Assembly (NCBI RefSeq): GCF_012295525.1
Contig: NZ_CP051167.1
Coordinates: 558,001-622,000 of the forward strand
Reading direction: 5' to 3'
Length of the DNA: 64,000 nucleotides
Source: Oxynema aestuarii AP17
Lineage (GTDB): Bacteria; Cyanobacteriota; Cyanobacteriia; Cyanobacteriales; Laspinemataceae
The notes beneath the pieces are model-generated. The model was not told the DNA's origin. It was given only the letters and a program-made list of their open reading frames with translations, and did not search any database. Every line of letters begins with the position of its first letter. Position 1 is the stretch's first letter. Below are positions 56,081 to 64,000 of this stretch, piece after piece. The position numbers were made by a program, and so were the translations under genes.

Positions 56081-57121
56081 TCACTTGCGGACTTTTCCGT
56101 TCGGCTGGATGACGCCGGAAAGCTTGGCGCCGCGTAAATTCGGCTGGACGATATTCGCTTTCGTCAAGTTCGCCCCACTCAGGTTCGCCTCGCTCAAGTT
56201 CGTATGCATCAAATGCGCTCCAGTCAAGTTCGCTGCGGTCAAATTGGCTCCCGCGCAATTCGCCTGAATTAAATAGGCTCCACTGAGATTGGCGACGCTT
56301 AAATCGGCTCCTTTCAAAATCGCTCCGGTCAGCAGTTTGCCACTCAAATCGACACCGCTTAAATCCGTATTGCTCAAGTTCGTCCCGCTCAATTGCGTCG
56401 CATCTAAGCACGCTTGTCGCAAATCGACCCCGGTTAAATTAGCTTTGCTCAAGTTGGCCCGAGTCAGATCGGTTTCGCTTAAATCCGCTTGGCTTAAATC
56501 GGCCCAATTCAAATAAGCTTCTTGGAAATTCGCCTGTTTCAGTGAGGCTCCGGTCAAATCGGCTCGGCTCAAATCTGCACGGGTCAGCTTGCACTGTTTG
56601 AGTTTGGCTCCGGTTAAATTGGTCTCGACTAAGGTCGCGTCACTCAAATCCGCTTTGTTCAAACTGCATTGTGCTAATGTGGCTTGTTTTAAATTCGCCC
56701 CGCTTAAATTGGCTCCGATTAAATAAGACCGACTCAGTTGCGCTCCTTCTAACACGGTGTGGCTCAAATTCGCCCCGCTAATATCGGCTTGATTTAACAG
56801 CGCCCCGGTGAGGTTGGCTCCACTCAAATCGGCCCAATTGAGGTGAGCGCCAATCAAATTGGCTCCACTTAAATTAGCACCACTTAAATTGGCTCCACTC
56901 AAACTCGCTCCACTCAGATTCGCACGGCTGAGATTGGCTCCTCTGAGATCGGCTTTACTCAACCCCGCACCCCCCAAATAGGCTCCGGTTAAGTTGGCTC
57001 CTTTTAGGTCTACTTTACTCAGGCTGGCTCGACTAAAATCCCGAACGCCATCGGCATACTGCACGAGGAGTTCATCTCGGGTCAAACTCGGTCTGGGAGT
57101 GGTGATTAAGTCAGCCTTCAT
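56081..57121 (-). CDS. Large pentapeptide-repeat protein
   Basis: A protein of 346 residues. The head (MKADLITTPRPSLTRDELLV, then QYADGVRDF) precedes about 58 near-continuous A-[DN]-L-[ST]-x units (for example ANLSRANLSGASLSGANLSG). The tail is short and basic (QPNGKVRK). It folds as a long right-handed beta-helix and has no signal peptide. It is more regular than the protein at 17524 and shares its Y-x-x-G-x-R-D-F head. The regular DNA repeat reflects the protein repeat, not a CRISPR array. It stands alone in its direction. Confidence 0.88.
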   Translation of the reverse strand: MKADLITTPRPSLTRDELLVQYADGVRDFSRASLSKVDLKGANLTGAYLGGAGLSKADLRGANLSRANLSGASLSGANLSGANLSGANLIGAHLNWADLSGANLTGALLNQADISGANLSHTVLEGAQLSRSYLIGANLSGANLKQATLAQCSLNKADLSDATLVETNLTGAKLKQCKLTRADLSRADLTGASLKQANFQEAYLNWADLSQADLSETDLTRANLSKANLTGVDLRQACLDATQLSGTNLSNTDLSGVDLSGKLLTGAILKGADLSVANLSGAYLIQANCAGANLTAANLTGAHLMHTNLSEANLSGANLTKANIVQPNLRGAKLSGVIQPNGKVRK

Positions 57122-57884
57122 AATTAAGCACGGGTTTATATAGTTTTTTTTAGTTTTCTGTTCAGATCTTACAGAACTTTACTATTTATGCAAAACCGAA
57201 TTTTCCCTGAAGTTTAGTTAAGTATTATGAAGGAGGCAATTGTTTCTTTATATTTTCTTTAGATTTTAGGGCTTCGGGAAAACCTGTGGCGAGGGGCTAG
57301 AAAGGGATCGAGCAATCGCAAAAAAGCGGTTTTGGGGAGTGTAAAAAATTGAGAACGCACAGAAACAGTTAAGTGGGAAGGGGAGGGATGTCGATTGAGG
57401 GTGGAGGAAGCGGGCGATCGCCTAATTTTCTCCTCGATCGCCTATCTTAGTTCAATTCAAGCGATCGGCATTGATGGGTCAATCCCCCTCTACGCCGGAA
57501 AGCCGCTCTAGGTCTGTAAAAGAACGGCTCGGGCGATCGCCCGTCGGCGAGGGGAAGCGAACTCTAAAAATTAGTAAACACGATTATTTTTGAAGAGAAT
57601 AGTCATCCAGGCGATCGACTTTTCAAGGGAAAAAATATCCCCTTCACCTCGCGACCGTCAAAAGCGGGTAACATTACGGATCGAAACGGATCGAAGCGCG
57701 ATCGCCCTGGCGGGATTTACGGTGAAATAACGGTCGCGATGCAGTCGTAACCCCCATGGTCTGCGCTTGGGAAAGGTAGTGACGCAATTGCCAAAAATTG
57801 CAGCAAGAATTCCCAATTTTCCGAGCGGTTATTGGGAGTTTACCGGAAGGAAAAGGGAGGGTGAGTCGGTCAGACCGCTCTCTA
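57122..57884. other. Intergenic region before the second tnpB element
   Basis: About 760 bp without a recognisable gene. The first 130 bp, AT-rich, should contain the promoter of the pentapeptide gene. Nothing else stands out. Confidence 0.4.
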
Positions 57885-57958
57885 AAACTTACTCAAACTT
57901 AAGTGTATGATGTTTAGTTCCTAGCTTGGATCTTCCGAGACCTTTCCATCACGCTTGC

Positions 57959-59047
57959 TTACACGGCTGAGCTCTCCGCGTTTTCTACATTAATTGCCGC
58001 ATTTAAGTCACGATCTATGGAGACGTGACAGTTCGGACAATCATACTGTCTTCGGTCCAGTGGCATTTTTTGTTGGTGTCCGCAGTTGGAACAGATCTGC
58101 GAACTGGGATACCACGGGTCAATCAATGTTAATTTGCTCCCGTACCACTCGCATTTATATTCAAGTTGACGACGGAACTCATCAAACCCACCATCCGCGA
58201 TCGCACCAGCCAGCTTGTGATTTTTGAGCATCCCTAACACATTTAAGTCTTCGATTTTTACTTCGCCGTGGTTTTTGGCTAAGTAAGTTGTTAACTTGTG
58301 TAAATGGTTGGCTCTAATATCCGCGATGCGTCGGTGGGCCTTAGCTAATTTGACTTTAGTTTTTTCTCGGTTTTTACCTCCTTTTTGACGGCGGCTTAGT
58401 TCTTTCTGGAGTTTGGCCAGTTTTTTCTGAGCCTGACGATAAGCTTTCGGATTGGGATAGGTTTTACTATCGCTCAGGGTGGCCTTTTGATTCCTACATC
58501 TACCCCAATCCGCTCTCTATCCCCCCTTCGCCCCCCTTTCAAAGGGGGGTTGGGGGGATGGTTCAAAATCAATTTTGAAGGCAATATACCAGTCCCCTGC
58601 TCGTTTACTTATCGTGACGTTTTTGGGATGGACTGGTGGTAACTGTTCGTGGCTTTTTACCCAACCGATCCGAGGTAGCTTTACCCAATCACCGGAAACT
58701 TTAATGCTTCCTTCCAGGTAAAAACTCTCTTTGACATTCTTTTTCTTAAACTTGGGGAAGCCTGTTCCTTTGACTTGCCCAACTCGCTTAAACGCTTGAT
58801 TGAGGTGACGCAACGCTTCTTGAGGGCTACATTTTGAGACTTCATAGTACCAAGGATTCCGACTTTTTACCTCGGCGACTAATCTTTTGTGTAAGTCTAT
58901 GGCACTCGGGAGTTTACCTCTGGTTTCTAATATTTCCTTACAGGTAGCCAGTCCCCAATTCCAAGCGTGTCGAGCGACTCCTGCGTGTTTCGCCATCAGC
59001 GTTCGTTGTCGGTTATTTAAGTCTAGCTTGGTCTTAAAGCCTTTCAC
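57959..59047 (-). pseudogene. tnpB: tnpB pseudogene: repeat insertion plus frameshift
   Basis: Three pieces of one TnpB follow each other on the minus strand. Piece 1 (59047 to about 58560, GTG start) covers the N-terminal domain through WYIAFKIDFEP. Then a C/G-tract palindromic repeat (58519-58559) intrudes and brings a TAG. Piece 2 has IGVDVGIK with the first RuvC Asp, after which the frame shifts before ATLSDSKTYPNPKAY. Piece 3 has KIEDLNVLGMLKNHK with the RuvC Glu, an intact four-cysteine zinc ribbon (CSNCG, CPNC) and DRDLNAAINV with the last Asp. Each catalytic residue is still encoded, so decay is recent. It cannot give a full protein. Confidence 0.85.
58519..58559. repeat. C/G-tract palindromic repeat inside tnpB remnant (copy 4)
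   Basis: ATCCCCCC-TTCG-CCCCCC-TTTCAAA-GGGGGG-TTG-GGGGGAT. It lies just ahead of the codons for the first RuvC motif and ends the upper reading frame. Confidence 0.8.
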
Positions 59048-59228
59048 TGACTTTTTTTAACTCCTCAACTATCTTTTTGTTCGGCCAAGTTGAGCTACCA
59101 TAAAGACTAGCAGAAAACAATGGAGATGGTGAAATCCGCGATTTTTGCGGCTTCAGTCCTTCTAAACTTACTCAAATTTTTATTTTAGCATAAAAAGTGA
59201 GTAAGTTTAAAAAACTTTAGGTAGAAAT

Positions 59229-59768
59229 TTAAACCCTGTTTTTAACCCTCGCTCGCAACGAGCAAGGCGAGGAAGTAGGGCTTAAAGAAGGCGAAGGGGA
59301 GGATTTGTCGGCGGTATCAAAACGAATGGTTCCCCCGCAGTAATTCTTAAAATCGGGAGCGCAATAAATCAGTTCTCGGATCACCCGATCGTCAACCCAC
59401 AAGATCAAAGGGAAGTGAAAGAATTTAACAAATAAATGCCGGGAAAGATTGGTGGCTTTCAAGACGCGATCGAGGGCTTTAACGGCGTTTAAACCAAATA
59501 TCATTAAGGCTGGGGGTTGGCGATCGCGCAGGAAGGTGGCAATCGTCGTGTAAAGGGTTTGAATGTCCGACGAAAGCACGATTCGTTCCGGCGGATTCGG
59601 CAAACCGCTACTGAGTCGGTTGGCGATTTGCTGTTGTAAATGGGGACAGTTGCAAGAAACTAAAATCAGAGAAAACTCGCCCTGAGAACTGGAGATCGCA
59701 CGATGAAGGGTGACGAGCGATCGCTCGTTCTTCGCTCCTAAATTTTCTGGAGAAGAAGGGCTAGTCAT
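59229..59768 (-). CDS. Stand-alone or truncated N-terminal domain of a cyanobacterial NTPase/TPR protein
   Basis: A protein of 179 residues from the ATG at 59768. The segment RSLVTLHRAISSSQGEFSLI, then IFGLNAVKALDRVLKATNLS, then HFPLILWVDDRVIRELI and CAPDFKNYCGGTIRF resembles the first domain of long cyanobacterial proteins that continue with TPR repeats. Here the chain ends soon after that domain in a Ser/Pro-rich tail (SSPSPSLSPTSSP). It is thus either a real short version or the left part of a gene cut by the neighbouring tnpB element, whose inferred end is about 50 bp away. The latter is favoured by the unusual tail. Confidence 0.55.
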   Translation of the reverse strand: MTSPSSPENLGAKNERSLVTLHRAISSSQGEFSLILVSCNCPHLQQQIANRLSSGLPNPPERIVLSSDIQTLYTTIATFLRDRQPPALMIFGLNAVKALDRVLKATNLSRHLFVKFFHFPLILWVDDRVIRELIYCAPDFKNYCGGTIRFDTADKSSPSPSLSPTSSPCSLRARVKNRV

Positions 59769-60213
59769 GAACTGAATGGCTCCGAGCAATGGCGGCTCGT
59801 GTTCTCGCGATCGACGTTAATGAGGTTCGAGGAAGTCGCCCGTGACGATTGGCAGAGGGATTCGAGCAACCCCGTGTTTACCGTTGAGGATCTCCTCAGA
59901 ATTGGAAAAGACGTAATTTTTTTATAGTCTCTTTATTTTGGAATAAAAATTGTGAAGATTCCGTGAGGAACGAGCAAGCACTCACGAAACGGGGCAGAAG
60001 GGTAATTCTTGATGGGGACACGGCGATCGCCGCGAAAGGGACGAAGAGCGTGGGATCGCGATCGACGGTCGGCAGTTCGGGGCGGGGTAGGGTCGGGTCG
60101 ATCCTTTACAATTTCTTTACATTTTTTCCACAAATTTGGAGTGCTTGCGCGATCGAAACGGCAAAGCTATCTTAAGTTTGTGCGATCGCCATTATGAGTA
60201 AGGAAAGTAAAGA
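59769..60213. other. Divergent intergenic region before the SLH-GHL10 gene
   Basis: No gene. Short frames on both strands overlap HIP1 sites and have no motifs. The promoter of the glycosidase gene should lie around 60100-60180; AAGGA lies before its ATG as ribosome site. Confidence 0.35.
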
Positions 60214-61908
60214 ATGGCTGGAGAATTGCGGGACATTCAAGGCCATTGGGCGGCAGCGTGCATTCAGCAGCTCGCCAGCCGGGGAATTGTGGCTGGATAT
60301 CCCGATCGGAGCTTTCGACCGGACAATCCCCTGACGCGAGCGGAATTTGCAGTTTTATTGCAAAAAGCGTTTCCTGGAGTGCGGCGATCGCGTCCGGGGC
60401 GGAATTTTGCCGACGTGCCCTCCCATCACTGGGCCGCCGGGGCGATCGCCAACGCCGTCGAAGCCGGGTTTATGAGTGGCTACCCGGAAGGGCAGTTTAA
60501 ACCGAACCGTGAGATCGTGAGGGTCGAGGTGTTCGTGGCGATCGCCAGTGGATTGCAGTACCTGGCGAGTCATTCGGCGACGGTCACCGTCAATCGCACC
60601 TTTATCGATGCGGCGCAGATTCCCGAATATGGAGTGCGCGCGATCGCCGCCGCCACGGAAAATGAAATCGTCGTCAACTATCCGAACGTGCGCCAACTCC
60701 ATCCCAAGCGGGCCGCCAGTCGGGCGGAAGTGACGGCGATCTTGTGTCAGGCGATCGCCGACGGTAGCGGAGGATCCCCGGTGCCGAGTGCTTACGTCGC
60801 GCGAGTGCGTTCCCAAGAGATTCGAGGGGTGTGGTTGACCAACATCGATAGCGAAGCGATGTTTTCCCGCGATCGGCTCAAATTTGCCCTGGAACGACTG
60901 GCAAACCTTCACTTCAACACCGTTTACCCCAACGTTTGGAGTTGGGGGTATACTCTATATCCGAGTCGTCTCGCCGAGCGAGTCGTCGGCTTCCCCCACC
61001 ATCCGGCGCCGTGGTTGCAAGGGCGCGACCTGCTCGCGGAAATGGTCGAAGAAGGACACCGAGTGGGGTTGACGATCGTTCCTTGGTTTGAATACGGATT
61101 CATGATGCCCCCGGATTCGGTACTGGCGAGACGACATCCCGAGTGGATCGCGCGGCGGCGCGACGGGAGCGATCGCGTCGTCGAGTCCGGAGTCGAACGG
61201 CTTTGGCTCAATCCCTGGCACCCGCAAGTGCAAGAATTCATCCAAGGGTTGATTCTCGAAATTGTCGGCGATTATGCCGTCGATGGGATTCAGTTTGACG
61301 ACCATTTCAGCATTCCCGTCGATTTAGGCTACGACGAATATACCGTTCAACTTTACCGCCAGGAACACTTGGGACTCGCCCCGCCAGACAACCCCAACGA
61401 TAATAATTGGATTCGCTGGCGATCGCACAAACTGACCGAATTTATCCGCCAGATTTACAAAGCGATCAAAGGACGGCGACCGTCGGCGATCGTTTCCCTA
61501 TCGCCGAATTATCAAGATTTTGCCTATAAATTCTACTTACAAGACTGGCGGACTTGGCAACGTTACGGCTTTGTCGAAGAATTAATCTTGCAAGTTTATC
61601 GCGACGAGATCGACAGTTTTACCGCCGAACTGCAGCGATCGGAAGTGCAACTCGCCCAACGCAACATCCCCGTAGGAGTAGGGATTTTAGCCGGACTGCG
61701 AACTCGTGGGGTACCGATCGAACAGATTCAAACCCAAGTGCAAGTCGCCCGCAATTTGGGATTTTCCGGGGTATCGTTCTTTTTCTACGAATCCTTATGG
61801 AATTTTGCCCCAGAATCCCCGGCAGATCGATCCGTAGTTTTGAAAAAATTGTTTCCCTCCAAACTGTCCCGTCCCGAATTAGGGACCGGGTGGGAACCGT
61901 CCGTCTGA
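60214..61908 (+). CDS. SLH-domain protein with GHL10 (DUF187-type) glycosidase
   Basis: A protein of 564 residues. Three S-layer homology domains (about 5-50, 63-115 and 128-190) carry the usual FxDxxxHW and GYPDRSFRPDNPLTRAEFA patterns. From about 205 comes a TIM-barrel glycoside-hydrolase-like domain: EIRGVWLTNIDSEAMF, FNTVYPNVWSWGYTLYPS, TIVPWFEYGFMMPPDS, LWLNPWHPQVQEFI and VDGIQFDDHFSIP. No signal peptide precedes the first SLH domain, which is odd for a wall-attached protein; an alternative start was not found. The substrate is probably a wall or sheath polysaccharide, by family analogy. Confidence 0.85.
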   Translation: MAGELRDIQGHWAAACIQQLASRGIVAGYPDRSFRPDNPLTRAEFAVLLQKAFPGVRRSRPGRNFADVPSHHWAAGAIANAVEAGFMSGYPEGQFKPNREIVRVEVFVAIASGLQYLASHSATVTVNRTFIDAAQIPEYGVRAIAAATENEIVVNYPNVRQLHPKRAASRAEVTAILCQAIADGSGGSPVPSAYVARVRSQEIRGVWLTNIDSEAMFSRDRLKFALERLANLHFNTVYPNVWSWGYTLYPSRLAERVVGFPHHPAPWLQGRDLLAEMVEEGHRVGLTIVPWFEYGFMMPPDSVLARRHPEWIARRRDGSDRVVESGVERLWLNPWHPQVQEFIQGLILEIVGDYAVDGIQFDDHFSIPVDLGYDEYTVQLYRQEHLGLAPPDNPNDNNWIRWRSHKLTEFIRQIYKAIKGRRPSAIVSLSPNYQDFAYKFYLQDWRTWQRYGFVEELILQVYRDEIDSFTAELQRSEVQLAQRNIPVGVGILAGLRTRGVPIEQIQTQVQVARNLGFSGVSFFFYESLWNFAPESPADRSVVLKKLFPSKLSRPELGTGWEPSV

Positions 61909-62231
61909 AAAAACGGCGATCGCGATCGTTGCCGTCAACTTTAGAATTGAAAGAGGAACCGATCGCCCGTGTTTTAGTAGATGCCAGCCTTCAGTCAAAC
62001 CAGCCCAGCCAGGGAGACGGGGGACGGCGATCGGAGGATAGGCGATCGAGCTGCGAACGCGCGGGGGTTGCTAAGATTTTCTCAAAGCGGTGCAAACTTA
62101 AATAACAAGTAATACTCGCGCAATCATTAAGATCGCTAAGATTAGTGTCGCTAAGATTACCGTGCCGATGGAGGCATCTCCCTCAAACCCACTGATTGCG
62201 ATTTGCCGACCGAGCCACTAGAGGGTCACTC
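61909..62231. other. Intergenic region with a 15-bp tandem duplication
   Basis: TCGCTAAGATTA occurs twice in register at 62133-62144 and 62148-62159. There is no supported gene. The segment is upstream of the response regulator and may hold its promoter. Confidence 0.4.
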
Positions 62232-62960
62232 ATGAAAATCATTTTAGTTATTGAAGACGAAAGCGCAGTTTTAACAAATATTCTCGAAATTCTCGAATGC
62301 GGCGGCTTTAAAGCGATCGGCGCCGAAAACGGGCAAATCGGCGTTCAACTGGCCAAAGAAAATCTGCCCAACTTAATTTTATGTGACATCATGATGCCCG
62401 TCCTCGACGGCTACGGCGTACTCAACGAACTGCGTCAAGATCCGACCACCGCGACGATTCCGTTGATTTTCCTGACCGCCAAAGCCGAAGCCCAGGATTT
62501 GCGAGAAGGGATGAATCTCGGAGCCGACGATTATCTGACCAAACCCTTTCGGCGAAAGGATTTGCTCGAAGCGGTCAATACCCGTCTCGCCAAACAAGCC
62601 GCCGTCATGCAGCAGTACGATCGCGAGCGCCAGCGCGCCGAAGGACTGCAGAGTAAAATGCTCGAACTCGAAGAGCTGACGAATACGAAAGAAGGCTTGT
62701 TGATGAAGTTGATCGAGGATTTACGCAATCCGCTCTCCAAGATTAACTTGGCGATTCACATGTTAAAAAACATGCCTGCCGGAGCGTCGCGCGATCGCTA
62801 TTTAGAAATCCTGCAAGAAGAATTCAACCGCGAAATTTCCCTGATCGAACAAGTCTCCGACTTGCAAGAACTGTTAACCGTAGACAATTTTAAATTGTTG
62901 CGTCAGTTTAACTTGCTCGGCGGCAATCTCAACGATCTTCCCCCGCAAAAAAATGAATGA
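62232..62960 (+). CDS. Response regulator with degenerate HisKA-like tail
   Basis: A protein of 242 residues from the ATG at 62232. The receiver (1-122) has IEDE, the phosphoacceptor in LCDIMMP, FLTAKAE and the Lys in DDYLTKPF. A coiled coil (125-155) leads to a segment like the dimerisation domain of histidine kinases (LIEDLRNPLSKINLAIHMLK), in which the phospho-His position is not His. No ATP-binding domain follows. The tail may therefore serve for dimerisation or binding to a partner. It is followed, 270 bp on, by a second regulator with a closely similar receiver, so the pair arose by duplication. Confidence 0.85.
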   Translation: MKIILVIEDESAVLTNILEILECGGFKAIGAENGQIGVQLAKENLPNLILCDIMMPVLDGYGVLNELRQDPTTATIPLIFLTAKAEAQDLREGMNLGADDYLTKPFRRKDLLEAVNTRLAKQAAVMQQYDRERQRAEGLQSKMLELEELTNTKEGLLMKLIEDLRNPLSKINLAIHMLKNMPAGASRDRYLEILQEEFNREISLIEQVSDLQELLTVDNFKLLRQFNLLGGNLNDLPPQKNE

Positions 62961-63229
62961 GTCCGCGCCGCTCGTCGATTATTCTGGAATAAACTGCCCG
63001 TGGTTAGAGATCGAGCAGCCCGCAGTGAGCCGATCGCGAGCGACCCGCGCCAAGCGGTTGGCAACCGCTTCACCCTTGTGGCGCCAACCGAGACGGCTGG
63101 CGATCGCCCGTGCGGGTGGATACGAGCGCTCCTCTCGCAGGCGTTGAACGGCGGCGAACGAGGGAGCTCCTCCCGGTCCATCGCTTCCGTGCGCGCAAGA
63201 TCGAGATCTGAGTTTAAATTCCCCCAGCC

Positions 63230-64000
63230 ATGAGAGCTAGTGAAATTGCCGCCTCTTACTTGCAACCTAAATCGATGATGAAAACAATTTTGGTGATAGA
63301 GGACGAGGAATTTGTCCGAGCCAACATTCTCGAAATCCTTGACTCGATGAACTTCGGGACCCTCGGTGCTGAAAATGGCAAAATTGGGGTAGAACTCGCG
63401 CAACAACACCTTCCGGACTTGATCTTGTGCGATATTAAAATGCCCGAACTCGACGGCTACGGGGTTCTGACCGAATTGCGTCAGGATCCGACAACCGCCA
63501 CGATTCCCTTTATTTTTTTAACGGCGAAAGCCGAAGTCGCCGACCTGCGCCAGGGAATGAACCTCGGAGCGGACGATTATTTGACTAAACCTTTCCGACG
63601 GGCCGAATTGCTCAGTGCGGTGTCGGTGCGCCTGGAAAAACAGGCGGCCATGCAACAGCGCTACAGTCACGAAAAACAAGAGCTGATCGCCTCCTTGCAG
63701 CAAGTCAAAGCGCGACTGAATGACTCGGTGCACTACGATCCGCTCACCAAATTGCCCAATCAACTGCTGTTGCGCGAACAGTTCGATCGCATCGAAACTC
63801 AAGCCGAGGGAGGACAACAGCCGATCCCGATCCTTTATATCGGGTTGGATCGCTTCAGCCGCATCGTCGAAACCTTGGGTCATGCGTTAAGCGATCGCCT
63901 CATTCAGGAAGTTGCCCGCCGCCTGCTCAGTTGCGTCAATCCCGACGATACCGTAGCTCACCTCAACGGGGAACGCTTCGCGATCGTTCAATCTCCCTTC
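63230..64000 (+). CDS. Response regulator with degenerate GGDEF (3' end outside window)
   Basis: The open frame runs to the right edge, 257 codons so far. The receiver begins at MKTILVIEDEEF and has LCDIKMPELDGYGV, PFIFLTAKAEV and DDYLTKPFRR, nearly the same as in the upstream regulator. A GGDEF-like domain starts at SVHYDPLTKLPNQLLLREQF, but its active site reads NGERF in place of GGDEF, so cyclase activity is unlikely. An EAL or other domain may follow outside. The ATG at 63230 is used; ATGs at 63275 and 63278 would remove 15 or 16 residues that precede the receiver. Confidence 0.82.
   Translation, partial: MRASEIAASYLQPKSMMKTILVIEDEEFVRANILEILDSMNFGTLGAENGKIGVELAQQHLPDLILCDIKMPELDGYGVLTELRQDPTTATIPFIFLTAKAEVADLRQGMNLGADDYLTKPFRRAELLSAVSVRLEKQAAMQQRYSHEKQELIASLQQVKARLNDSVHYDPLTKLPNQLLLREQFDRIETQAEGGQQPIPILYIGLDRFSRIVETLGHALSDRLIQEVARRLLSCVNPDDTVAHLNGERFAIVQSPF

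Larger units (their letters stand above)
57885..59176 (-). mobile_element. Decayed tnpB-only IS200/IS605-type element
   Basis: The broken tnpB (57959-59047) is bracketed by a 13-bp direct repeat, AAACTTACTCAAA, at 57885-57897 and 59164-59176. The repeat contains TTAC, the tetranucleotide used as cleavage site by the IS608 type. The left flank has a small hairpin (CCGC-GATTTTT-GCGG). No tnpA is present. The boundaries are inferred from the direct repeat. Confidence 0.5.

Noticed and set aside
56081..57121. Regularly repeated DNA that could suggest a CRISPR array
   Set aside because: The period follows 15-base pentapeptide codons, the frame is open throughout, and there are no unique spacers.

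Overview
The window is chromosomal DNA of a cyanobacterium. Direct signs are the very dense HIP1-type palindrome GCGATCGC, a photosystem II gene (psbI), a phycobiliprotein chromophore lyase (CpcS/CpeS family), a flavodiiron pair of the Flv3/Flv1 type, pentapeptide-repeat and WD40 proteins, and several protein families seen mainly in cyanobacteria (DUF3769, DUF4336, DUF6737). The wealth of large multi-PAS/GAF signalling proteins and of dispersed palindromic and heptameric repeats suits a filamentous, Oscillatoriales-like species, but the genus cannot be fixed from the sequence. I saw no rRNA, tRNA, CRISPR array or prophage.

Layout. 1-8.5 kb: end of a REC-PAS regulator, cpcS, an unknown conserved protein, and a giant CBS-GAF-PAS-GAF-GGDEF protein. 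9-14 kb: an LptD-like DUF3769 outer-membrane protein, the 38-residue psbI, and a conserved protein of unknown role. 14-20.5 kb: a GH38 alpha-mannosidase, a pentapeptide-repeat protein and a 15-repeat WD40 protein. 20.5-25 kb: a tnpB-only IS200/IS605 element, the 3' remnant of a bcp/PrxQ peroxiredoxin gene, a Nudix hydrolase, an alpha/beta hydrolase and coaX. 25-31.4 kb: a soluble histidine kinase whose second GAF domain has the two cysteines of a DXCF cyanobacteriochrome, a repeat-rich region with a broken gene, and a REC-PAS3-GGDEF-EAL protein. 31.6-35.3 kb: flv3 and flv1 in tandem. 35.5-41 kb: DUF4336, two small proteins, and an egtC-egtB-egtD cluster for ergothioneine-type thiohistidine synthesis. 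41-49 kb: a dual-specificity-type phosphatase, an LD-carboxypeptidase, an XRE regulator, a membrane protein, a two-copy tandem-domain protein, pyrG and an MscS channel. 49-55 kb: cell-wall functions (DUF1460, an Amidase_3 protein), a lipoprotein, a tandem GNAT and an M28 peptidase. 55-64 kb: a second small protein of the family also found at 42.4 kb, a large pentapeptide-repeat protein, a second and broken tnpB element, a truncated ATPase-associated N-terminal domain, an SLH-GHL10 glycosidase, and two tandem response regulators, the last running off the window.

Themes. Three genes concern oxygen and redox stress: Flv3/Flv1 for O2 photoreduction, the Egt cluster for a thiol antioxidant, and the peroxiredoxin remnant. 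Cyclic-di-GMP and two-component signalling fill a large share of the coding capacity. The most unusual observation is that both tnpB genes carry the same kind of C/G-tract palindromic repeat inside their RuvC-coding part, in frame in one copy and disruptive in the other. The same repeat also lies free at 27.5 kb and 49.8 kb. A second small palindrome (core GGGCAAGATGCCC) recurs downstream of several genes.
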